64,000 nt of DNA from Deltaproteobacteria bacterium (GCA_016177705.1 JACOUT010000020.1:1-64000); one strand, 5' to 3'; numbered from the stretch's first letter, positions 39,795-49,287 are shown. Numbers and translations: made by a program. The notes: a model not told the origin generated them from the letters alone.

Positions 39795-41396
39795 ATGCCG
39801 CACGTCGTCGCGCTGGTCGGACTGCTGCTCTCCGCCGCCGGGACCACGGCCCCGCGCCAGGCGAGCGCGGCCGCGTCGGCAACGCCCGGGCCCGTCGACC
39901 ACGCCACGCTCACGCTCTATCGCACCCACTGCGCAGCGTGCCACGGCGAAGGCCGACTCGGCGTCACCGGGCCCGCGCTCATCCCGGAGCAGTTCGAGCG
40001 CGCCAAGCCGGCGCAGCTCGTCACCAGCATCCTCGACGGTCGCCCGGCGACGCAGATGGCCGCGTTCAAGGATCGCCTGTCGCGCCAGCAGGCCGAAGCG
40101 CTGGTGCGCCTGATCCTGACGCCGCTGCCGGTGGCGCCGAGCTTCACCATCGACGACGTGAAGAAGAGCCGCGCCGTGCCGCCCGACGCGGCCGCCGCGC
40201 CCGCGCCCAAGCCGGTATTCGCAGCCGACCCGCTCAACCTCTTCTTCGTCGTCGAGCTCGGTGACCACCACGTCACCGTGCTCGACGGCGACAAGCTCGA
40301 GCCGCTGGTGCGTCAGAAGACGCGCGCCGCGCTGCACGGCGGCATCAAGTACTCGCCCGACGGCCGCTTCGCCTGGTGGGTGACGCGCGATGGCTGGATC
40401 ACGCGCTACGACGTGTGGGGGCTCAAGCCGCTGCTCGAGGTGCGCGTCGGCATCAACACCAGAAACATCGCGGTGTCGTCGGACGGCAAGGTCATCATGG
40501 CGGCCAACGCGCTGCCGAGAACGCTGGTGGCGCTCGACGCCGCAACGCTCGAGCCGCTCAAGGTCATCGACGTCGCGGGCAAGGACGGCACACCCTCGCG
40601 CGTCAGCGCCGTCTACGCGGCGCCGCCGCGGAGCAGCTTCGTGGCCGCGCTCAAGGATGTGCCCGAGATCTGGGAGCTGCCCTGGGGCGAAGACGAGCGC
40701 GCCCCGGTCGAGGGCCTGGTGCACGACTACCGCCGCGACTCGGGCGAGCTCGGCGACGCGCCCAGGGAGCGCTTCCCGGTGCGCCGCATCGGGGTCGACG
40801 CCGTGCTCGACGATTTCTTCTTCGACGCCAAGTACGACAACCTGCTCGGCGCCTCGCGCTCGTCGGACGGCGGCCACGTCGTCAACCTGGTGGTCGGCCG
40901 CACGGTCGCCAAGGTGCCGCTCGCCGGCATGCCGCACCTCGGCGCGGGCATCGCGTGGGACAGGAACGGCGCGCGCGTGATGGCCACGCCCAACCTCAAG
41001 GAGGGCGTCATCTCGGTGCTCGACACCGCCACCTGGACCGAGGTTGGGCGCATCAAGACGCTCGGGCCCGGGTTCTTTTTGCGCAGCCACGAGCGCTCAC
41101 GCTACGCCTTCGCCGACGTGTTCTTCGGCCCCGACAAGGACAAGGTGCACGTCATCGACAAGGCGACGCTCGAGATCGTCGCCACGCTGCAACCGGCGCC
41201 GGGCAAGACCGCTGCGCACACCGAGTTCACGAAGGACGGCTCCAAGGTGCTGTTGTCCATCTGGGAGGACGACGGTGCGCTCGTGGTCTACGACGCGGCG
41301 ACGCTCAAGGAGCTCAAGCGGCTGCCGATGAAGAAGCCGTCCGGCAAGTACAACGTGTTCAACAAGATCAAGTTCTCCGAGGGCACGAGCCACTGA
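39795..41396 (+). CDS. nirN: Dihydro-heme d1 dehydrogenase NirN
   Basis: 533 residues. A signal peptide (VVALVGLLLSAAG) is followed by a cytochrome c domain with HCAACH at 45-50 and, from about 145, a NirS-like d1 propeller with ALHGGIKYSPDGRFAWWVTR, VRVGINTRNIAVSSDGKVIM, GMPHLGAGIAW and a closing KKPSGKYNVFNKI. NirN oxidises dihydro-heme d1 and hands heme d1 to NirS in the periplasm. Compared with NirS it lacks the long N-terminal cytochrome extension and the complete catalytic His pair. It ends the nirS-nirC-nirF-nirN unit and is followed by a convergent methyltransferase with four bases between. Confidence 0.92.
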   Translation: MPHVVALVGLLLSAAGTTAPRQASAAASATPGPVDHATLTLYRTHCAACHGEGRLGVTGPALIPEQFERAKPAQLVTSILDGRPATQMAAFKDRLSRQQAEALVRLILTPLPVAPSFTIDDVKKSRAVPPDAAAAPAPKPVFAADPLNLFFVVELGDHHVTVLDGDKLEPLVRQKTRAALHGGIKYSPDGRFAWWVTRDGWITRYDVWGLKPLLEVRVGINTRNIAVSSDGKVIMAANALPRTLVALDAATLEPLKVIDVAGKDGTPSRVSAVYAAPPRSSFVAALKDVPEIWELPWGEDERAPVEGLVHDYRRDSGELGDAPRERFPVRRIGVDAVLDDFFFDAKYDNLLGASRSSDGGHVVNLVVGRTVAKVPLAGMPHLGAGIAWDRNGARVMATPNLKEGVISVLDTATWTEVGRIKTLGPGFFLRSHERSRYAFADVFFGPDKDKVHVIDKATLEIVATLQPAPGKTAAHTEFTKDGSKVLLSIWEDDGALVVYDAATLKELKRLPMKKPSGKYNVFNKIKFSEGTSH

Positions 41397-41400
41397 GGGA

Positions 41401-42297
41401 TCACGCCCGCCGGCGCGCGCACAACACGTAGAACAGCCCGCCCTCGTTCTGCGACGCGCGACCGCTGACGAGCCCGTCGAGCCGCGCCCGCGCGATGCGC
41501 CACACGCGCGCGCACAGCCCGTCGAACGCCGCCTCGTCGCCCCCGCCGGCTACGAAGTACCTGCGCGTATCGTCGAGCGACCAGCCGAGCGGGCCCACCT
41601 CGATCAAGCGCCTGTCGTCGGCCAGCTCGGTGCGCGAGCCGCGATCGGTGCCCGGCGCGTACACGGTGCAGCGGTCGTTGAGCCAGACCTGCACGTCGTC
41701 GACCAGCGCCGGGTCGAGCAAAGAGACGAGCGTCTCGCCGGCCGAGTCGAAGCCACGCCCAAGCGCTGCCTTGCCCCGCTCACAGCGTGCCTGCATGGTG
41801 AGCGCGGCTACCAGGTCGTCGACGTCGACGCTGGGAGAGGTCACCAGACGCGACACGGACGCGGCGATGTTGTTGGGCTCGCACAAGAGCAGCCGCCCGC
41901 CGGGCCGCAGCACGCGCGTCATCTCGGCGACCACGGCGCGCGGGTCGGCCACGTGGATCAAGAGCGTCTGGCAGGTGACCAGGTCGAACGACGCGTCGGC
42001 GAACGGCATGCGCTCGGCGCCGCCCACCTGGTAGCTGACGGGCACACCGTCGACGGCCGGTGCGCGCGCGGCGAGCTCCACCCAGCGCGGCTCGCGCTCG
42101 ACGCCGACGATGGACGCGCCTTTCGGCAGCAGGCGCGCGACCGTGCGCGTCCAATGCCCCTGCCCGGCGCCGACGTCGAGCGCATGCCGCACCGACGTGA
42201 AGTCGGCGCGACGCGCCAGCAGCGCCAGGAAGTCCGCGTTCCACCACAGATCGCGGGCATCGGTCAGGTAGAGCGCGGAGTGGGGCTCGTCGGTCAT
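41401..42297 (-). CDS. Class I SAM-dependent methyltransferase
   Basis: 298 residues from the ATG at 42297; an in-frame start at 42429 would add 44 residues that do not look like a folded domain. SAM motif I is ALDVGAGQGHWTRTVARLLP, followed by IVGVEREPRWVELAARAPAV, the acidic FDLVTCQTLLIHV and an ubiE-like VLRPGGRLLLCEPNN. This is a small-molecule methyltransferase of the UbiE/COQ5 type. The substrate is unknown. It converges with nirN but has no visible role in heme d1 synthesis. The promoter region faces the long structured gap. Confidence 0.85.
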   Translation of the reverse strand: MTDEPHSALYLTDARDLWWNADFLALLARRADFTSVRHALDVGAGQGHWTRTVARLLPKGASIVGVEREPRWVELAARAPAVDGVPVSYQVGGAERMPFADASFDLVTCQTLLIHVADPRAVVAEMTRVLRPGGRLLLCEPNNIAASVSRLVTSPSVDVDDLVAALTMQARCERGKAALGRGFDSAGETLVSLLDPALVDDVQVWLNDRCTVYAPGTDRGSRTELADDRRLIEVGPLGWSLDDTRRYFVAGGGDEAAFDGLCARVWRIARARLDGLVSGRASQNEGGLFYVLCARRRA

Positions 42298-42774
42298 GGG
42301 CGCGAGCGGTAGCCCACAGCGACGAGCAAAAGAAATCCCCGGCAGCAGCGCCATCACGGCGGAGCGGCCGGGGACGGTGGCGGAGGCTTCGACCTCCCGC
42401 CGCAAGGGGGCGATGTCCCCACGGATCACGGCGCAGGGCGAACCCGAGCGCCGCGGCGTGGGTGGTCAGGTCGCCGCCACCTCACGAGACGTAGGGTTTG
42501 ACAAGCTGGACCACCTCCTTTTCTCGGCGGGCATCTCGGGTGTGAGGTGCCGTTCCTCGACGCATCGAACCCCGTTGCCGGGCGGCCCCGCCGAGGAGCC
42601 GGACGCGTTCGCCGCCCGTCGGAGGCGAAGCCTCCACGACTACCGGGCGACTTGGGGGCTCGTGAACCCCTCGGACTACAGGGTAGCGGCCGCGGGGCGG
42701 CGGCCTCAAGCGTGAGACGGTCGCCGTCGACGCCCCCCCTACGAACTTGGCGCTAGTGGCACTAGACGCGCGCC
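42298..42774. other. 477-base gap with candidate structured RNA
   Basis: Between the methyltransferase (minus) and the acyl-CoA synthetase (plus) no credible gene is seen. The segment 42522-42649 can fold well: CTCGGCGGG (42523-42531) pairs with CCCGCCGAG (42587-42595), and an extended hairpin at 42613-42649 has stems CGCCCG/CGGGCG, GTCG/CGAC and GGAGGC-GAA-GCCTCC. On the minus strand AAAAGGAGG (complement of 42512-42520) precedes a TTG-started 12-codon frame (TTG at 42504). No known riboswitch core was recognised. Confidence 0.5.
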
Positions 42775-44664
42775 ATGACCCCATCGAACCAACCCGCCGC
42801 GCCTGACGTCAGCCTGGGCGGCATGTTCCTCGCGCGCGCCAAGAGCCTGCCGGACGTCGCCGCCTTCCGGGTCAAGCGCGAAGGCGAGTACCAGGACGTC
42901 AGCTACAAAGACGCGGGCGCGCGCGTCGAGGCCATCGCGGCCGGCCTGCTCACCATCCCCGGCGGCCTGCCTGCGCGCTCGGCGCTCAGCATCCTCGGCG
43001 AGACCGGCCTCGAGTGGATCCTGTGCGACTACGCCACGCTGTCGCTCGACGTGCTGGTGGTGCCCATCTACCCCTCGCTGCTCTCCTCCGAGGTCGGCTT
43101 CATCTGCCAGGACGCCAAGGTCGAGGTGGTCATCGTCGACGACGGCAAGCAGCTCGACAAGCTGCGCGCCTGCAAGGGCGGCTTCACCTTCCTCGACAAG
43201 GGCTACCCCGCACTGCCGCTGCGCCACTTCGTCGTCATCAACCCGACCGGCGTCGCGCCGGCCACCGACTGGGAGAGCCTGGCCGACCTGGAAGCGCGCG
43301 GCCGCGCCAAGCTCGAGGACACGGCGGGTGAACGGGCGCGCCGCCTGGCGGGCATCACGCGCGACGTCGTCGCCACCTACGCCTACACCTCGGGCACGAC
43401 GGGCGCGCCCAAGGGCGTCATCCAAACGCACGGCAACTGGCTCGCGATCCTCGAGGTCACCGCCGAGCTCGGCCTGTTCACCGAAGCGTCGCGCGCGCAC
43501 GGCAGCATGCTGTTCCTGCCACTCGCGCACTCCTTCGGGCGACTGGTCGAGCTCTCCTGCGCCTACAACGGCGGCCCGGCCGTGCTCTCGGGCGTGGCCA
43601 CGCTCGCCGAGGACCTCGCCAAGAGCCGGCCGGGCATCTTCCCGGCGGCGCCGCGCGTCTACGAGAAGATCTACGGGCGCATCATGGCCGGCGTCGCGAG
43701 CGCGCCGCCGTCACGGCAGCGGCTGTTCAACTGGGCGATCTCGGTGGGCCGCGCCAGCATCCCGTACCGACGTCGAGGCAAGCGCCTGCCGTTGCTGCTC
43801 GGCCTGCAGCACCGCCTCGCCGAGCGCCTGGTGTTCCGCAAGATCCGCGCGCGCCTCGGCTTCGACCGCCTCGAGAGCGCCGCGACCGGCTCGGCGCCGC
43901 TGGCGCCTGCCATCCACGAGTTCTTCTTCGCCATCGGCATCACGTTGATCGAGGGCTACGGCCTGACCGAGACCTGCCCCATCCTCACCGCCAACCGCCT
44001 CGACCGCTGGAAGCTGCAGACGGTCGGCACGCCGGTGAAGAACGTCGTCATCAAGATCGCGGCCGACGGCGAGATCCTGGCCAAGGGGCCGAACGTCACG
44101 CAGGGCTACCTGAACCGCCCCGATGCCAACGCCGACGCGTTCGACGCCGAGGGCTGGTTTCACACCGGCGACATCGGCGAGTTCGATGGCGAGGGCAACC
44201 TGCGCATCACCGATAGGAAGAAGGATCTGCTGAAGACGTCGGGCGGCAAATACATCGCCCCCATCAAGATCGAAGGCATGTTGAAGGCCATGCCCATGGT
44301 GAACGAGGCGGTGGTCATCGGCGACAACCGCAAGTACTGCACGGCGCTGCTCGTGCTCGACGAGGACGGCGTCAAGGCCTGGGCCACGCGCACCGGCAAC
44401 CCGCCCGATCACAAGCACCCCGCGCTGCTGGCGGCGCTGCAAAAGAGCCTCGACGAGGTCAATCGCGAGCTCGCCTCCTTCGAGTCGATCAAGTACTTCC
44501 GCGTGGTCGGCGTGCCCTTCTCCGTCGACAACGGGCTGTTGACCGCCTCCTTCAAGGTCAAGCGCAAGGAGGTCGCCAAGCGCTTCTCCGATCTGATCGA
44601 GGAGATGTACGCGCCCGGCGCCGAGGGTGCGCAGAGCAAGGGCGCGGACAGCAAGGCCGCGTGA
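42775..44664 (+). CDS. AMP-forming long-chain acyl-CoA synthetase
   Basis: 629 residues. The P-loop-like AYTSGTTGAPKGVIQTHGNW at about 203-222 and EGYGLTETCPILTANRL at about 390-407 are the adenylate-forming signature motifs; GWFHTGDIGEFDGEGNLRIT and DRKKDLLKTSGGKYIAPIKI complete the FadD-like set. The length and DRKKDLLKTSGGKYIAP form fit long-chain fatty acyl-CoA ligases of the FadD15 group. It activates fatty acids with ATP and CoA in the cytoplasm or at the membrane. Its stop overlaps queA by four bases (GTGA), so the tRNA-modification genes are transcribed with it. Confidence 0.93.
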   Translation: MTPSNQPAAPDVSLGGMFLARAKSLPDVAAFRVKREGEYQDVSYKDAGARVEAIAAGLLTIPGGLPARSALSILGETGLEWILCDYATLSLDVLVVPIYPSLLSSEVGFICQDAKVEVVIVDDGKQLDKLRACKGGFTFLDKGYPALPLRHFVVINPTGVAPATDWESLADLEARGRAKLEDTAGERARRLAGITRDVVATYAYTSGTTGAPKGVIQTHGNWLAILEVTAELGLFTEASRAHGSMLFLPLAHSFGRLVELSCAYNGGPAVLSGVATLAEDLAKSRPGIFPAAPRVYEKIYGRIMAGVASAPPSRQRLFNWAISVGRASIPYRRRGKRLPLLLGLQHRLAERLVFRKIRARLGFDRLESAATGSAPLAPAIHEFFFAIGITLIEGYGLTETCPILTANRLDRWKLQTVGTPVKNVVIKIAADGEILAKGPNVTQGYLNRPDANADAFDAEGWFHTGDIGEFDGEGNLRITDRKKDLLKTSGGKYIAPIKIEGMLKAMPMVNEAVVIGDNRKYCTALLVLDEDGVKAWATRTGNPPDHKHPALLAALQKSLDEVNRELASFESIKYFRVVGVPFSVDNGLLTASFKVKRKEVAKRFSDLIEEMYAPGAEGAQSKGADSKAA

Positions 44665-45755
44665 CCGACAAGGCGATCGACGACGACGATCTGGTCGCGA
44701 GCTACCGCTTCGAGCTGCCCGAGCGCCTGATCGCGCAACGGCCGCTGGCCGAGCGCAGCGCCTCGCGCATGCTGGTGCTGCGCGCCGCAGCGCCGGCGCC
44801 CGAGCACCGCACGGTCCGGGATCTTCCCTCGTTGCTCGATGCCGGCGACCTGGTGGTGGTCAACGACACCAGCGTGGTGCCCGCGCGTCTGTACGGCGAG
44901 AAGGCCGGCACCGGCGGCAGGGTCGAGCTGCTGCTGGTGCGCGAGCACGGCGAGCGATCGACCTGGGTGTGCCTGCTGAACGCATCGAAGGGGCCGCGGC
45001 CCGGCACGCGGCTGGTGTTCGGCACCGGTGCTGTGCACTCGCTCGACGCGTTCTTCGCGACCGTGCAGGGGCCTGTCGACGACGAGCCCGGCGCCTTCGT
45101 GGTGCGCTTCGAGGGCGATCCGCTCGGCTTCGCGCGCGCCTACGGTCACGTGCCGCTACCGCCGTATATCGGGCGCGACGACGACGAGGGCGACGTCACC
45201 CGCTACCAGACCGTGTTCGCCGACGAGGCGAAGGCGGGGAGCTCGGCGGCGCCGACGGCGGGCCTGCACTTCGACGCCGCGCTGCTCGGCGCGCTCGAGG
45301 CGCGCGGCGTCAAGACCGCGAGGGTGACGCTGCACGTCGGGCCCGGCACCTTCTTGCCGATGCGCGGCGAGCGGCTGAGCGCGCACCGCATGCACGCGGA
45401 GCCGTGGTCCGTGTCCGAGGAGACCGCGCGGCTCGTCGCCGATACCAAGCGCGCCGGCCGGCGCGTGATCGCGGTCGGCACCACCAGCCTGCGCGCGCTC
45501 GAGGCCAGCGCTGGAGACAGCGGCGAGGTGCGGGCGGGCGCCGGCCTGACCCGCTTGTTCCTGCGCCCACCGGCGTCGCCGCGCGTGGTCGACGCGCTCG
45601 TGACCAACTTCCACCTGCCCGGCTCTACCTTGTTCGCGCTCGTGTGCGCGGTGGCCGGCCGAGCGCGCATGGCGGCCGCCTATGCCGCGGCCATCGAAGC
45701 GAGCTACCGCTTCTACAGCTACGGTGACGCCTGCTTCCTCGAGGTGGTGCGGTGA
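44661..45755 (+). CDS. queA: S-adenosylmethionine:tRNA ribosyltransferase-isomerase
   Basis: 364 residues from a GTG, normal length. Family blocks include YRFELPERLIAQRPLAERSA, DLVVVNDTSVVPARLYGEKA, TAGLHFDAALLGALEARGVK, LHVGPGTFLP and TNFHLPGSTLFALVCAVAGR. The enzyme transfers the ribosyl part of SAM to preQ1-modified tRNA to make epoxyqueuosine in the cytoplasm. The gene overlaps the acyl-CoA synthetase upstream and tgt downstream by four bases each, so queA and tgt are co-translated; together they handle two successive queuosine steps. Confidence 0.96.
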   Translation: MTDKAIDDDDLVASYRFELPERLIAQRPLAERSASRMLVLRAAAPAPEHRTVRDLPSLLDAGDLVVVNDTSVVPARLYGEKAGTGGRVELLLVREHGERSTWVCLLNASKGPRPGTRLVFGTGAVHSLDAFFATVQGPVDDEPGAFVVRFEGDPLGFARAYGHVPLPPYIGRDDDEGDVTRYQTVFADEAKAGSSAAPTAGLHFDAALLGALEARGVKTARVTLHVGPGTFLPMRGERLSAHRMHAEPWSVSEETARLVADTKRAGRRVIAVGTTSLRALEASAGDSGEVRAGAGLTRLFLRPPASPRVVDALVTNFHLPGSTLFALVCAVAGRARMAAAYAAAIEASYRFYSYGDACFLEVVR

Positions 45756-46918
45756 GCGACACCTTCTCGTTCTCGCTGCTGGTCGACCAGCCGGATCCGA
45801 GCGCGCCGCGGCGAGGTCGCCTGACCACGCCGCACGGGGTCGTCGAGACGCCGATGTTCATGCCCGTCGGTACCGCCGGCAGCGTCAAGGCGCTCGGGCC
45901 CGACGACCTCGCTGCCGCCGGCACGCGCATCCTGCTCGGCAACACCTACCACCTGATGCTGCGCCCTGGCGCCGACGCCGTCGCCGCGCGGGGCGGGCTG
46001 CATCGGTTCATGGCCTGGGATGGCCCCATCCTGACCGACTCGGGCGGCTTCCAGGTGTTCTCGCTGTCGCAGGGCGAGCGCGGGGATGGCAAGCCGCTCG
46101 CGCGCATCGACGACGACGGCGTCACCTTCCGCTCGCACCTTGACGGCTCCAGCCACCGCATGACCGCCGAGCACTCGATGCACGTGCAGATGGCGCTCGG
46201 CGCCGACGTCATCATGGCCTTCGACGAGTGTCCGCCGGGCGGCGCCGAGCGTGACGTCGTGGTGCGCGCCATGCGGCGCACCAGCGCCTGGCTCGCGCGC
46301 TCCGAGACGGCCATGACGCGCACGTCGTCACGCCTGTTCGGCATCGTGCAGGGTGGCATCCACGACGACCTGCGCGAGCAACACGCGCGCGAGCTGACCG
46401 GGCGCCACGACCTGTTCGGCTGGGCCGTCGGCGGCCTGTCGGTGGGCGAGGGCAAGGACGACATGCTGCGCGCGCTCGCCACCACCACCCGCCAACTGCC
46501 GACCGGCAAGCCGCGCTACCTGATGGGCGTGGGCACGCCGGAGGATTTGCTCGACGGTGTGGCGCGCGGCGTCGACCTGTTCGACTGCGTGATGCCAACC
46601 AGGAACGCGCGCAACGCCACGCTGTTCACGTCGAGGGGCAAGCTCAGCATCAAGGCGGCCCGTTTCGCGGACGACGACCGGCCGCTCGACGAGGCCTGCG
46701 CCTGCTACACCTGCCGCACCTTCTCGCGCGCCTACCTGCGCCACCTGTGGAACGCGCGCGAGCTGTTGTTCTTCCGACTCGCCTCGCTGCACAACGTCAG
46801 CTTCTACCTCGCGCTGATGGCGCGGGCGCGCGCCGCCGTGGAAGCGGGGCGCTTCGCCGCCTTCGCCGACGAGGAGCGGCGCGGCTGGGCGCGCGGTCTC
46901 GACGAGCGCAGCCTCTGA
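45752..46918 (+). CDS. tgt: Queuine/preQ1 tRNA-guanine transglycosylase
   Basis: 388 residues from a GTG. DSGGFQVFSLSQGERG, MAFDECPPGGAERDVVVRAM, GIVQGGIHDDLREQHARELT and GVDLFDCVMPTRNARNATLF are Tgt signatures including the catalytic Asp; ACACYTCRTFSRAYLRHLWN has the zinc-binding C-x-C-x2-C and His. The enzyme exchanges guanine 34 of tRNAs with GUN anticodons for preQ1. It overlaps queA, and is followed after 54 bases by yajC. The queA-tgt-yajC-secD order is a common bacterial arrangement. Confidence 0.97.
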   Translation: MSDTFSFSLLVDQPDPSAPRRGRLTTPHGVVETPMFMPVGTAGSVKALGPDDLAAAGTRILLGNTYHLMLRPGADAVAARGGLHRFMAWDGPILTDSGGFQVFSLSQGERGDGKPLARIDDDGVTFRSHLDGSSHRMTAEHSMHVQMALGADVIMAFDECPPGGAERDVVVRAMRRTSAWLARSETAMTRTSSRLFGIVQGGIHDDLREQHARELTGRHDLFGWAVGGLSVGEGKDDMLRALATTTRQLPTGKPRYLMGVGTPEDLLDGVARGVDLFDCVMPTRNARNATLFTSRGKLSIKAARFADDDRPLDEACACYTCRTFSRAYLRHLWNARELLFFRLASLHNVSFYLALMARARAAVEAGRFAAFADEERRGWARGLDERSL

Positions 46919-46972
46919 GCAGCGCCGCGCTCGGCCCTTGCACCCGGCCCCTTGCCCCGCTAACCCGCGCCC

Positions 46973-47422
46973 ATGGGTGAGACCGTCCAGTCCCTCGTGG
47001 CACAGGCAGGCGGCGGCGGCGCCGGCCTGCTCGGCATGCTGCCGTTCCTCGTCGGCATGTTCGTCATCATGTACTTCTTGATGATCCGGCCCGAGCGTAA
47101 GCGCCAGGCCGAGCAGCAGAACCTGCTGGGTGCGCTCAAGAAGGGTGACGAGGTGGTCTTGACCAGCGGCTTCGTCGGCAAGATCCTGCAGGTCGACGAG
47201 CGCACCATCGTGCTCGAGATCGCCGACAAGACGCGCGTCAAGGTGCTCAAGCAGGCGGTGATGGGCCCGGCGGCGCGCTTCGTGAACCCGCCGGCCGACG
47301 CCAAGAAGCTCGAGCCGAAGAAGGATGACGGCAAGGACGGCAAGAAGGACGCAACGGGATCCCCGAGCGGCGCGCCCACCGCCGTCCCCGACGACGACAA
47401 TTCCGAGAAAAAGAGCGCCTGA
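46973..47422 (+). CDS. yajC: Sec translocase accessory subunit YajC
   Basis: 149 residues, longer than the usual 110. One N-terminal helix (LLGMLPFLVGMFVIMYFLMI, about 17-36) ends in the canonical RPERKRQAEQQNLLGALKKG, and GDEVVLTSGFVGKILQVDER follows. The C-terminal 40 residues are a Lys/Asp-rich low-complexity tail (KKLEPKKDDGKDGKKD). YajC associates with SecDF at the inner membrane. The next gene starts one base after its stop, so secD is coupled to it. Confidence 0.93.
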   Translation: MGETVQSLVAQAGGGGAGLLGMLPFLVGMFVIMYFLMIRPERKRQAEQQNLLGALKKGDEVVLTSGFVGKILQVDERTIVLEIADKTRVKVLKQAVMGPAARFVNPPADAKKLEPKKDDGKDGKKDATGSPSGAPTAVPDDDNSEKKSA

Positions 47423-47423
47423 C

Positions 47424-49217
47424 ATGCAATCCAACACCTGGCCGATCCGCCTGGCCTTCGTCATCGCGGCCATCCTGGTCGGCGGCTATTTCCTCTACCC
47501 CACCGTCATCTACTTCACGCTCGACGACGCCGCGCTCGCCGAGGTTCGCGCCGACAAGGGCGCCTTCGCCAAGCACGTGCCGAGCTGGGCGCCCGACGGC
47601 CACGTCGTGCCCGGCCTCGACCTGCAAGGCGGCGTGCACATGGTGCTCGGCGTCGACCTCGACAAGGCGATCGCCGACAAGGCGCGCCGCATCGCCTCCC
47701 GCATGAGGGACGAGCTGGCGGACAAGAAGGTGGAGGCCGACGGCGTCGAGCACCTGCTCGACGAGGGCAAGGGCGACCGCCTGCGCGTCACCTTCAAGGA
47801 CGACGCGGCGCTCGCCACCTACGACAAGGACATCGCCGAGAACTACGGCGACCTCGCCGAGGTGGGCCGCGCCGGCCTGGCCATCACCTACCGCGTCCAC
47901 CCCGACTGGGTGCACAAGGTCAAGACCGACGCCGTCGACCAGACCATCAAAACCATCACCAACCGCATCGACAAGATGCACGTCACCGAGCCGTCGATCA
48001 CCAAGCGCGGCAACGACCAGGTGCAGGTCCAGCTCCCCGGCTACACCAACCCCGACGAGGCCAAGAGCCTGATCGGCCGCACCGCGCAGCTCGAGTTCCA
48101 GATGTGCGACGACGAGAACGACTTCCTGACGCGCGTGGAGGGCCTGCCCGAGTGGGCCAAGCTCGAGTCGCGCAGCTTCCAGCGCAGGGACGGCGCGCTC
48201 GGCAACGACATCTACCTCGAGTTCCCCGAGGACAACCTCAAGGAGATGCGCGCCTTCCTGCTCGGCAAGGTGCCGACCGACCTGGTGGTGAAGTACGGCC
48301 ACGAGAACGAGCGCGTCGGCGAAGCCAAGAAGATGCGCACCTACACGCTCAAGGCCGACGTCGACCTGACCGGCGACGACCTGGTGAACGCGCAGGTGGC
48401 GATGGGCTCGCCCGAGCAACCCACGCCGTACGTAACGCTCGAGTTCTCGGCGACGGGCAAGCAGATCTTCGCCGACCTGACCACCAAGAGCGTCGGCAAG
48501 CGCATGGCCATCGTGCTCGAGGACATCGTCGACTCGGCGCCGGTCATCAACGAGCCCATCACCGGCGGCAGCGCGCAGATCACCATGGGCGGCTCGCGCA
48601 CCCGGGACGAGATGCTGCGCGACGCCAACCAGCTCGCCCTGGTGCTCAAGGCGGGCGCGCTGCCCGCGCCCGTCACCTTCCGGGAGGAACGATCGGTCGG
48701 CCCGAGCCTCGGCCGCGACGCGCTCGAGGAGGCCAAGGTCGCGAGCGCGGTCGGCGCCGCGCTCGTCTTCATCTTCATGGTGGTCATGTACAAGGTGGGC
48801 GGCCTGATCGCGATGCTGTGCGCCTTCCTCAACATCTTCTTCGTGCTCGCCAGCCTGTCGTTCGCCAACGGCACGCTGTCCCTGCCCGGCATCGCCGGCC
48901 TTTTGCTCACGGTCGGCATGGCGGTCGACGCCAACGTGATCATCAACGAGCGCATGCGCGAGGAGTTCCAGAGCGGCAAGACCGCGCGCGCCGCCATCGA
49001 CTCCGGCTACTCCTCGGCGTTCTCCGCCATCCTCGACTCCAACGTGTCGACCGCGCTGGCTGGCGTCGTCTGCCTGCAGTTCGGCTCGGGGCCGGTACAG
49101 AACTTCGCCACCACGCTGCTCATCGGCATCGCGTCGACGATGTTCACCGCGGTGTTCGTCAGCCGCGTGCTGTTCGACATGTATGGCCGCAAAGACCGCG
49201 AGAGCCTCGCCATCTAA
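47424..49217 (+). CDS. secD: Protein translocase subunit SecD
   Basis: 597 residues from the ATG at 47424. An N-terminal helix (IRLAFVIAAILVGGYFLYPT) leads to GLDLQGGVHMVLGVDLDKA, the SecD hallmark, then the large periplasmic P1 region and five C-terminal helices with TVGMAVDANVIINERMREE, the conserved Asp of TM4 included. SecD with SecF uses the proton gradient to pull exported proteins from the SecYEG channel. A secF gene normally follows directly, but 162 bases later an ExbB-like gene starts instead; the protein itself ends where SecD ends and is not a SecDF fusion. A GC-rich hairpin at about 49244-49260 may terminate it. Confidence 0.95.
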   Translation: MQSNTWPIRLAFVIAAILVGGYFLYPTVIYFTLDDAALAEVRADKGAFAKHVPSWAPDGHVVPGLDLQGGVHMVLGVDLDKAIADKARRIASRMRDELADKKVEADGVEHLLDEGKGDRLRVTFKDDAALATYDKDIAENYGDLAEVGRAGLAITYRVHPDWVHKVKTDAVDQTIKTITNRIDKMHVTEPSITKRGNDQVQVQLPGYTNPDEAKSLIGRTAQLEFQMCDDENDFLTRVEGLPEWAKLESRSFQRRDGALGNDIYLEFPEDNLKEMRAFLLGKVPTDLVVKYGHENERVGEAKKMRTYTLKADVDLTGDDLVNAQVAMGSPEQPTPYVTLEFSATGKQIFADLTTKSVGKRMAIVLEDIVDSAPVINEPITGGSAQITMGGSRTRDEMLRDANQLALVLKAGALPAPVTFREERSVGPSLGRDALEEAKVASAVGAALVFIFMVVMYKVGGLIAMLCAFLNIFFVLASLSFANGTLSLPGIAGLLLTVGMAVDANVIINERMREEFQSGKTARAAIDSGYSSAFSAILDSNVSTALAGVVCLQFGSGPVQNFATTLLIGIASTMFTAVFVSRVLFDMYGRKDRESLAI

Positions 49218-49287
49218 CGCCGCGCCTCGGTATCCCACATGGGCGCCGAGCGGCGGGGCCCACGTCAGGATCCGATCGACCGGGGGC

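Noticed and set aside
42505..42524. Fragment of a 16S rRNA gene
   Set aside because: The match stops at both sides after about 20 bases; upstream 16S sequence is absent.
42560..42590. tRNA T-arm on the minus strand (GGGTTCGATG)
   Set aside because: No matching acceptor, anticodon or D arms can be built around it.
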